Shown here: positions 7,816 through 13,557 of the stretch, one piece after another
Layout of the letters: the number at the start of each line of letters is the position of its first letter
Position numbering within the stretch: position 1 is the first letter of the stretch
NCBI GenBank assembly: GCA_024639205.1
Contig: JAHEIV010000028.1
Coordinates: 1-13,557, forward strand
Length of the DNA stretch: 13,557 bases
Direction: 5' to 3'
Source: Deltaproteobacteria bacterium
GTDB lineage: Bacteria > Desulfobacterota > Desulfobacteria > Desulfobacterales > SG8-13
The notes under the pieces: model-generated
What the model was told of the DNA's origin: nothing
Seen by the model: only the letters and a program-made list of their open reading frames with translations
Databases searched by the model: none
Made by a program: the position numbers and the translations under genes

Positions 7816-8373
7816 ATGATCGATGAGATATACGAAGACACCCGCGAGAGCATGGACAAGACGATCCTATCCCTGCAGAACGATTTCAAAAGAGTCAGGA
7901 CCGGCCGTGCGTCCGTGTCATTGCTGGACGGCATTCGGGTCGATTATTACGGTACCCAAACACCGCTGAACCAAATGGCAACGCTGGCGGCACCGGAAAG
8001 CCGGCTGATCACGATACAACCCTGGGACACCAGTGTCATCAAGAACGTCGAAAAAGCACTGCTGAAGTCCGACCTGGGCCTGACCCCCTCCAGCGACGGT
8101 AAAATCATCCGCATTGCCATACCGCCATTGACCGAAGAACGCCGCAAGGAGCTGGTCAAGCAAATCAATAAGATGAGTGAGGAACACAAGATCGCCCTTC
8201 GCAACCTTCGCAGAGATGCCAACGACATGCTGAAGGGCCTCAAGAAAGACGGTGATATTTCCGAAGACGACGCCTTCAAAGCCCAGGACGAGGTCCAGAA
8301 AATTACCGATGACCACATTCGGCGCGTAGAGGAAACCACCAAAGAAAAAGAGAAAGAGATCCTTGAGTTCTAA
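7816..8373 (+). CDS. frr: Ribosome recycling factor (RRF)
   Basis: With EF-G splits the post-termination ribosome into subunits. From ATG 7816 the protein is 185 residues, the same as E. coli RRF. GGAGG at 7803-7807 is well spaced for this start; the in-frame TTG at 7801 overlaps that site and can be excluded. The domain I helices have FKRVRTGRASVSLLDGI at about 24-40, domain II has the Y-YG-TPLNQMA segment, and helix IPPLTEERRKELVK follows. The C-terminus is charged (KEKEKEILEF). A 96-base gap separates it from pyrH, with no obvious promoter. Its last 11 bases overlap the TTG start of uppS. Confidence 0.98.
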   Translation: MIDEIYEDTRESMDKTILSLQNDFKRVRTGRASVSLLDGIRVDYYGTQTPLNQMATLAAPESRLITIQPWDTSVIKNVEKALLKSDLGLTPSSDGKIIRIAIPPLTEERRKELVKQINKMSEEHKIALRNLRRDANDMLKGLKKDGDISEDDAFKAQDEVQKITDDHIRRVEETTKEKEKEILEF

Positions 8374-9112
8374 CCCCTCTTTTTCCGACAGTACCCAGCT
8401 CGACCCGCAACGCCTGCCGACCCATGTGGCCATCATCATGGACGGCAACGGTCGTTGGGCCAAAAAACGCCTGCTCAATCGTATCCAGGGACATGAAAAA
8501 GGCGCCGAAACGGTTCGAACGATCGTACGAACCTGCCGTGAAACCGGTATTGCCCACCTGACCCTGTACGCATTTTCCACCGAGAACTGGCAGCGGCCCA
8601 AAGTCGAGGTGGAAGCCCTCATGGTGCTTCTCAAGCGGTTTCTCGTCGAGGAGCAGTCGGAGCTGATGGAAAACCGGATCCGGCTGAACGCGATCGGACA
8701 AATCGAAAGACTTCCGGAATCTGTCCGCGAACAATTGCACCGCACCATGCACCTGACCGCAGAGAACCGGAAGATGACGCTGCATCTGGCTCTGAGCTAC
8801 GGCGGGCGCTCCGAGATCGTCAGAATGGTTCGCACCATCGCCGAAACGGCAGCTTCCGGCGGTATCGGCGGCGGTGATATCACCGAAGAGACCGTATCCC
8901 GGCATCTTTACACTTCCGGGATACCGGACCCTGATCTGCTGATTCGCACCAGCGGGGAGATGCGTATCAGCAACTTTCTCCTGTGGCAGATCGCCTATGC
9001 GGAGATCTTCGTCACCGATACTCTCTGGCCCGACTTTGGCCGGGAAGAATTTCTTGCCATACTTCAGGCCTACCAGAAAAGAGAGCGTCGATTCGGGAGA
9101 GTCAAAGAGTAA
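8363..9112 (+). CDS. uppS: Undecaprenyl (di-trans,poly-cis) diphosphate synthase
   Basis: Condenses isopentenyl diphosphate units onto farnesyl diphosphate to make the C55 lipid carrier for peptidoglycan and O-antigen. The 249 residues match the family. Motifs are HVAIIMDGNGRWAKK at 21-35 with catalytic Asp27, LTLYAFSTENWQRP at about 66-79, LSYGGRSEI, and the substrate-binding DLLIRTSGEMRISNFLLWQ region followed by YAEIFVTDTLWPDF and RERRFG. The start is TTG 8363: no ATG or GTG precedes IIMDG in frame, and this start gives an N-terminus of normal length. It overlaps frr by 11 bases, with purine-rich AAAGAGA just upstream, implying coupling to frr translation. dxr, two genes downstream, supplies the same isoprenoid route. 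Confidence 0.97.
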   Translation: MSSNPSFSDSTQLDPQRLPTHVAIIMDGNGRWAKKRLLNRIQGHEKGAETVRTIVRTCRETGIAHLTLYAFSTENWQRPKVEVEALMVLLKRFLVEEQSELMENRIRLNAIGQIERLPESVREQLHRTMHLTAENRKMTLHLALSYGGRSEIVRMVRTIAETAASGGIGGGDITEETVSRHLYTSGIPDPDLLIRTSGEMRISNFLLWQIAYAEIFVTDTLWPDFGREEFLAILQAYQKRERRFGRVKE

Positions 9113-9136
9113 CCCGCAAACCGGAATCCCTATCCC

Positions 9137-9940
9137 ATGCATCTGAAACGCTGGCTGACAGGACTGATCGCACTGCCGCTGCTGTTTTTTTTCATCTACC
9201 GGGGCGGGGTGCTGTTTTACCTGCTGGTGGCGGCGGGTAGTTTATTGGGGCTTTTCGAATATTTTCGAATTGTTTTGCAGCCGCCGGAAAAAATCGTTTC
9301 CGCCCCGACGCTGACCGCTGCAGTCGCCGGCCTGCTGCTGATCTGGGCGGCACATATCGGTTCGGGGCAGGCAATGGTCGCCGCTGCTGCCGCCAACATG
9401 ATTGCCGGTGCGATTATCGTTGTGGCGCAGGTGGGGAGAAATCCGGCGGCACTGGAAACCGTTAAAAAGCAGTTTCAAGGCTTTCTTTACATTCCCCTGC
9501 TGCTGGCCTTTTTGATCCTGATGCGCAATTCCGGCGACGGGATGCGCTGGATCCTGCTGCTGCTTTGCATCGTTTTCTCCGGAGACACCGCTGCGCTGTA
9601 CGTCGGCACGTTGATCGGCCGGCACAAACTGGCGCCTGCCATCAGCCCGGGCAAGACGGTGGAAGGCTCCATCGGGGGCCTGACGGCCGGTTTGCTGATC
9701 GGCCTGCTGGCCAAGCAGCTGCTGTTGCCGGCACTTCCCTGGGCAGCCACCATAATTTTCTGCCTTGCCGTCGGGGTGGTCGGTCAGCTGGGCGACCTAT
9801 TCGAGTCGTCTCTCAAGCGTGCCTCCAACATTAAGGACTCCGGCAGCATCCTTCCGGGCCACGGCGGTGTGCTGGACCGCATCGACGCGCTGTTATTTGC
9901 GGCACCGGTTGCGTATCTTTGTAAAAGCTATATATTTTAG
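9137..9940 (+). CDS. cdsA: Phosphatidate cytidylyltransferase (CDP-diglyceride synthase)
   Basis: Inner-membrane enzyme turning phosphatidate plus CTP into CDP-diacylglycerol, the precursor of all major phospholipids. The 267 residues contain about seven or eight hydrophobic segments (roughly 7-20, 24-47, 58-76, 79-98, 114-130, 137-160, 178-198, 201-219). Family motifs are SPGKTVEGSIGG at 170-181, GQLGDLFESSLKR at 216-228, and the Prosite-type signature from Ser225 to Arg248, with KD at 233-234 and PGHGGVLDR at 240-248. It starts 25 bases after uppS without a clear Shine-Dalgarno; only three bases separate its stop from dxr. The uppS-cdsA-dxr-rseP order is widely conserved in proteobacteria. 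Confidence 0.97.
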   Translation: MHLKRWLTGLIALPLLFFFIYRGGVLFYLLVAAGSLLGLFEYFRIVLQPPEKIVSAPTLTAAVAGLLLIWAAHIGSGQAMVAAAAANMIAGAIIVVAQVGRNPAALETVKKQFQGFLYIPLLLAFLILMRNSGDGMRWILLLLCIVFSGDTAALYVGTLIGRHKLAPAISPGKTVEGSIGGLTAGLLIGLLAKQLLLPALPWAATIIFCLAVGVVGQLGDLFESSLKRASNIKDSGSILPGHGGVLDRIDALLFAAPVAYLCKSYIF

Positions 9941-9943
9941 AGC

Positions 9944-11140
9944 ATGAAAAACCTGAGTATACTCGGCTCGACCGGCTCGATCGGTGGCAACACCTTACAA
10001 ATCGCAGAGCGGTTTCCGGACAATTTCACGGTTACAGTCCTGGCCGCCCATAGCAACTTGGCCCGGCTGGCCGAGCAGGTTCAACGGTTTCAACCGCAGC
10101 TGGCCGTGGTCTGCGACCGGCAACGGGCCGATGAGCTCCGAAAAATGCTGCCGAAAAGCAGCCGGCCGGAAATTCGCTGGTCAACGGACGGCTATCTGGC
10201 GGCGGCATCGCATGATTCCGTCGACACGGTGGTGACGGCCGTGGTGGGTGCCGCCGGACTGCTGCCCACTCTGGCTGCCATCGACGCCGGAAAGGATATT
10301 GCGCTGGCGAACAAGGAAACGCTGGTGATGGCCGGAGAGCTGGTGATGCGCAGGGCACGGCAGCAAAAGGTCACCATCCTGCCCGTCGACAGCGAACACA
10401 GCGCGATTTTTCAATGTCTGGCCGGCAACCGTCGGCAGGATCTTCAACGGGTTCTGTTGACCGCCTCCGGGGGGCCGTTTTTACAAAAGCCGGTGGAATC
10501 GTTCGCAGACATCACTCCGGAGGATGCGCTCCGGCACCCCAACTGGCAGATGGGCCCCAAGATCACCGTCGATTCGGCCACGTTGATGAATAAGGGTCTG
10601 GAGGTGATCGAGGCCGGATGGCTGTTCGATGTGCCGCTGGATCGGATCGAAGTGGTGGTTCATCCCCAGAGCATCGTTCACTCGATGGTCGCGTTTTGCG
10701 ACGGATCGGTTATCGCCCAGCTGGGGATACCCGACATGAAGGGCGCCATTGCATACGCGCTTTCATACCCCAAGCGCCTGGGGCTGCAGCAACCGCTGCC
10801 CGATTTCGACGGGGGCAGCGCACTGACGTTTGAGCAGCCGGACCTGGAAAAATTCCCCTGTCTGGCACTGGCGATGAAGGCGGCAGCCAGGGGAGGCACC
10901 CTGCCGGCGGTTCTCAATGCCGCCAACGAGGTCGCAGTCGGTGCGTTTCTGGCGCATCGTCTTCGCTTTACGGAAATCGCGGCGGTCATCGGCGCTGTGA
11001 TGCAGCGGCACCAAACCGTCGATTCGCCCGATTTGGAGCAGATTCTGGAGGCTGACCGCTGGGCCAGGCAGCAGGCCTCGGCGATGGACGGCCAAACAAT
11101 TGCGGATTCTGGTATGAAAATTGACGAGAAGTTGGCATAA
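9944..11140 (+). CDS. dxr: 1-deoxy-D-xylulose 5-phosphate reductoisomerase
   Basis: NADPH- and metal-dependent isomerisation and reduction of DXP to 2-C-methyl-D-erythritol 4-phosphate, the committed step of the MEP isoprenoid pathway and the target of fosmidomycin. The 398 residues equal the E. coli length. The NADPH-binding GSTGSIGGNT is at 8-17, ANKETLVMAGE at 122-132, PVDSEHSAIFQ at 147-157 (metal ligands Asp149 and Glu151), ASGGPF at 174-179, and WQMGPKITVDSATLMNKGLE at 201-220 with the third metal ligand at Glu220. HPQSIVHSMV and AANEVAV follow. The ATG comes three bases after the cdsA stop, so coupled translation is likely. Its product pathway feeds UppS two genes upstream. Confidence 0.98.
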   Translation: MKNLSILGSTGSIGGNTLQIAERFPDNFTVTVLAAHSNLARLAEQVQRFQPQLAVVCDRQRADELRKMLPKSSRPEIRWSTDGYLAAASHDSVDTVVTAVVGAAGLLPTLAAIDAGKDIALANKETLVMAGELVMRRARQQKVTILPVDSEHSAIFQCLAGNRRQDLQRVLLTASGGPFLQKPVESFADITPEDALRHPNWQMGPKITVDSATLMNKGLEVIEAGWLFDVPLDRIEVVVHPQSIVHSMVAFCDGSVIAQLGIPDMKGAIAYALSYPKRLGLQQPLPDFDGGSALTFEQPDLEKFPCLALAMKAAARGGTLPAVLNAANEVAVGAFLAHRLRFTEIAAVIGAVMQRHQTVDSPDLEQILEADRWARQQASAMDGQTIADSGMKIDEKLA

Positions 11141-11273
11141 TCAAGACCGGCAGCAGCTCGAGCATACGGCGGGTGGTTCCGACATTGTCGGTTGTGATAA
11201 GGATAACCATCAGGCTTGTCTCATCTGCTTTCATGCAAAAGCCGGCCGGCATTTGATTGTAGCTTATCAACAC

Positions 11274-11295
11274 CCCGATGCGGGATGCATCCGGG
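11274..11295 (+). other. Hairpin in the dxr-rseP gap
   Basis: CCCGATGC (11274-11281), loop GGGAT, then GCATC, a bulged C and GGG (11287-11295) form an eight-pair stem. No T run follows, so it is not a typical intrinsic terminator. It sits 31 bases before the rseP start within a 186-base gap that otherwise holds only short chance reading frames and a GCCGGCCGGC palindrome (11241-11250). It could stabilise the mRNA end or shape rseP translation; function unknown. Confidence 0.3.
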
Positions 11296-11326
11296 CAACC
11301 ATCTAACATAAAAAGTAATACTGACT

Positions 11327-12409
11327 ATGACTTACATAATTTCCATCATCGTATTGCTCGGCGTTTTGATCTTTTTCCATGAGCTGGGTCACTTTATCGT
11401 GGCGCGGCTGTTCGGCGTTGGCGTGGAAAAATTCTCCCTGGGTTTCGGTCCGCGGCTTTTCGGCAAAAAGGTGGGGATCACCGAATACCGGGTATCGGCC
11501 ATCCCGCTGGGCGGATACGTGAAAATGGTCGGTGAAGAGCCGGATGCCGAAATCGAGCCGGACCAGAAGGATATCTCCTTTACCCACAAGCCCGTGCTGC
11601 AGCGGCTGCTGATCGTTGCGGCCGGCCCATTTTTTAACGTCCTGCTGGCTGCCGTGATCCTTTTCGTGGTTTTTATGCACTCCGGGGCCTACTACATGGA
11701 ACCGGTGGTGGGAGATGTGCAGGACGGCTCGCCGGCTGAAATGGCCGGCCTGCAGGCAGGCGACCGAATCCTTGCCATCAACGGCAGCGGTTTGGAGAGC
11801 TGGGAGGAGATGGCGGGCATGATTTCCGCCAGCAAGGGAGCGGATATCGACCTGGAGATTTCCCGGGAGGGGGAACCGCTTTCGATTCATATCACCCCGC
11901 GGCTTCAATCCGACCAGAACCTTTTCGGCGAGGACACCCAACGGTACATGATCGGCATTATCTCATCCCGGGAGATCTCGGCAAAGGAGCTGTCTATCGG
12001 CCAGGCCGTGGTCATGAGCGTGCAGAAAACCTACCAGATCGCCGAACTAACCTTTGTGAGCGTGGTCAAGATGGTTCAGGGCCGGCTATCCGTAAAGAAC
12101 CTCGGGGGACCGATCATGATCGCCCAGCTGGCCGGAGAGCAGGCCAAGGAGGGGCTGATCGAGTTTTTGTCCCTGATGGCCGTGATCAGCATGAATCTGG
12201 CCATCTTGAACATCCTGCCGATTCCGATTCTGGACGGCGGGCATATCCTGTTTTTTACCATCGAGTTGCTTATTCGCCGACCGGTCAACATCCGTGTCCG
12301 GGAAATTGCCCAGCAGGCGGGCCTTTTCGTGCTCCTGATGCTGATGATATTCGTTATTTACAATGACATTATCCGACTTTTTACGATGAAATGGCCCTTT
12401 TCCCAATAA
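11327..12409 (+). CDS. rseP: Site-2 zinc metalloprotease of the RseP/RasP family
   Basis: Inner-membrane intramembrane protease. In E. coli it cleaves the anti-sigma factor RseA after DegS to release sigma E, and clears signal-peptide remnants; the substrate here is unknown. The 360 residues begin with a membrane segment carrying the zinc motif HELGH at 18-22. VSAIPLGGYVKMVGE follows at 56-70, a second span lies at about 93-117, one PDZ domain at about 123-195 (SPAEMAGLQAGDRILAING at 135-153), then GGPIMIAQ at 260-267, a third span with NILPIPILDGGH at 295-306 supplying the remaining zinc ligand Asp303, and a final span at about 331-350. With a single PDZ domain it is shorter than E. coli RseP (two PDZ, about 450 residues). 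No clear Shine-Dalgarno is seen. No rseA or rpoE is in the window. Confidence 0.96.
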   Translation: MTYIISIIVLLGVLIFFHELGHFIVARLFGVGVEKFSLGFGPRLFGKKVGITEYRVSAIPLGGYVKMVGEEPDAEIEPDQKDISFTHKPVLQRLLIVAAGPFFNVLLAAVILFVVFMHSGAYYMEPVVGDVQDGSPAEMAGLQAGDRILAINGSGLESWEEMAGMISASKGADIDLEISREGEPLSIHITPRLQSDQNLFGEDTQRYMIGIISSREISAKELSIGQAVVMSVQKTYQIAELTFVSVVKMVQGRLSVKNLGGPIMIAQLAGEQAKEGLIEFLSLMAVISMNLAILNILPIPILDGGHILFFTIELLIRRPVNIRVREIAQQAGLFVLLMLMIFVIYNDIIRLFTMKWPFSQ

Positions 12410-12541
12410 GCTTCGTTTTTTGCGGATGTAAGGCTTGCAGTGTAAATCTACGTGCGCCTGATCGTAAAATCCCTTGAACTCATTAAGTACCGGATCGCCA
12501 CCTGTAGCTCCAGACCGATTGTTCGCCCATAGGATACCGCC

Positions 12542-13557
12542 ATGCCCCATCGATTAGAAATCGCCTTGAAACCGGAACTGGTGGATGCCGAAGGGCAGGG
12601 GATTCGCGCCAAAGCCCGCAACTACTTCGGTATCGAACTCCAGCAGGTGCGCACCGTCAGCATCCTCACCGTAGACGCCGATCTTTCCGCCGAGCAGCTC
12701 GGGCGTCTGCAGGCAGAGATCTTCACCAATCCGGTAACGCAGTTCTCCTCCTTCGACCCGCTGCCCATCGACAGTGATTGGGTTATCTGGGTCGGTTACC
12801 GCCCCGGTGTGAGAGACAATCCGGGCAGCACCGCGCTGGAGGCCATCGAAGATCTGCTGGAACTGCGGCTGGGAAAAGATGAAGCTGTCTACACTTCCAA
12901 ACGCTACTGCATTACCGGCAACACCCTGTCCGCCGAAGGGGCCGACCGCATCGCGGGCGAGTTGCTGGCCAACCGCATCATACAGCAGTGGAGGATCTAT
13001 TCGAAGCAAAGCTGGGACCCGCTCGAAGGGGTCGGATATGTGATACCGAAGGTGATCCTCGACCACACGCCCGGCGTCCAGACCATTGCAGTGGACAGCG
13101 ATGCCGGGCTGGCATCGGTTAGCGACCAGCGCAATCTGGCGCTGAATCCGAACGATATCCCGATCATCCGCAGATACTTCAGCGACCCGCAGGTACGGGC
13201 CCAGCGGGCCGAATGGGCATTGTCCGATCCCACCGATGTCGAGCTGGAGTACATCTCCCAGGCTCGCAGCGATCACTGCAACCACAATACCTTCCGGGGG
13301 CTGTTTCGGTACACCGACCTGGACACCGGCAAGACCGAGTCGGTGGACAGCCTGTTTCGCACCTTTATCGAGGCGCCGACGCTGGCACTGAAAGAAAAGA
13401 AAGACTGGGTGGTATCCGTGCTCTGGGACAACGCCGGCGCGGGCCGATTCGATGATCGACACCACTATGTTATCACCGGTGAAACCCACAATTCTCCTTC
13501 CACCATGGAAGCTTACGGGGGTGCCATCACCGGCATTGTCGGCGTCTATCGCGATCC
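12542..13557 (+). CDS. purL: Phosphoribosylformylglycinamidine synthase, PurS-PurL fusion type, partial
   Basis: ATP-dependent conversion of formylglycinamide ribonucleotide to the amidine in de novo purine synthesis. 338 residues are visible before the right edge cuts the frame. The first about 150 residues look like two tandem PurS-type modules: LKPELVDAEGQG... with ...FTNPVTQF (9-68), and YRPGVRDNPGS... with ...LANRIIQQW (86-150). The PurL core follows, with SQARSDHCNHNTFRG at about 239-253 and VITGETHNSPSTMEAYGGAI at about 310-329, corresponding to the E. coli SEHC and ETHN-P motifs. AGGA at 12531-12534 supports ATG 12542. Whether a glutaminase domain is fused at the far end cannot be seen. 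The 132-base gap from rseP holds no clear gene, promoter or terminator, so shared transcription is uncertain. Confidence 0.94.
   Translation, partial: MPHRLEIALKPELVDAEGQGIRAKARNYFGIELQQVRTVSILTVDADLSAEQLGRLQAEIFTNPVTQFSSFDPLPIDSDWVIWVGYRPGVRDNPGSTALEAIEDLLELRLGKDEAVYTSKRYCITGNTLSAEGADRIAGELLANRIIQQWRIYSKQSWDPLEGVGYVIPKVILDHTPGVQTIAVDSDAGLASVSDQRNLALNPNDIPIIRRYFSDPQVRAQRAEWALSDPTDVELEYISQARSDHCNHNTFRGLFRYTDLDTGKTESVDSLFRTFIEAPTLALKEKKDWVVSVLWDNAGAGRFDDRHHYVITGETHNSPSTMEAYGGAITGIVGVYRD

Noticed and set aside
11121..11306. TTG-started + frame of 61 codons across the dxr-rseP gap, with a CLIC pair.
   Set aside because: Starts inside dxr without a ribosome binding site, no ATG or GTG in it, composition not protein-like.
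10986..11309. - strand frame of 107 codons across the dxr end and the gap.
   Set aside because: Over half lies antisense to conserved dxr codons, and there is no ribosome binding site; a shadow frame.
12410..12541. Possible promoter or terminator in the rseP-purL gap (TTGCAG at 12435, TAAAAT at 12465, T run near 12417).
   Set aside because: The hexamers are 24 bases apart and the T run has no preceding stem, so neither can be supported.

Overview
The window is ordinary bacterial chromosome: a dense run of conserved housekeeping genes, nearly all on the + strand. The encoded proteins and the gene order point to a Gram-negative bacterium of the Desulfobacterota (a Desulfobacteraceae/Desulfosarcinaceae-like lineage). 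That placement is inferred from protein character, the fused PurS-PurL architecture and the joined rho-prfA / rpsB-rseP cluster; no marker gene search was possible.

Layout. Positions 1-1179 (- strand) hold most of a class II tRNA nucleotidyltransferase with an HD domain, cut by the left edge. A divergent intergenic region (1180-1579) carries a likely cca promoter, a likely rho promoter and a long structured rho leader. On the + strand follow rho, a possible 29-codon small ORF, rpmE, prfA and prmC (transcription and translation termination). A 241-base leader with an AT-rich inverted repeat and a candidate pseudoknot precedes rpsB, tsf, pyrH and frr (ribosomal protein, elongation factor, UMP kinase, ribosome recycling). 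Then come uppS, cdsA, dxr and rseP (undecaprenyl diphosphate, CDP-diacylglycerol, MEP isoprenoid pathway, site-2 protease). The 5' third of a purL with a fused PurS-type N-terminus runs off the right edge.

The genes fit together in three themes: ending and recycling translation and transcription (Rho, RF1, the RF1/RF2 methyltransferase PrmC, RRF), translation machinery (S2, EF-Ts, L31, tRNA CCA end), and envelope precursors plus envelope surveillance (Dxr to UppS, CdsA, RseP). Short gaps and stop/start overlaps suggest several operons.

I found no defence island, mobile element, CRISPR array, tRNA or rRNA, and no convincing new multi-gene system. The observations most worth checking are small: a stop-abutting, start-overlapping microORF between rho and rpmE, a C-rich hairpin-filled rho leader, mutually exclusive hairpins or an H-type pseudoknot before rpsB, and an acidic C-terminal extension on ribosomal protein S2.
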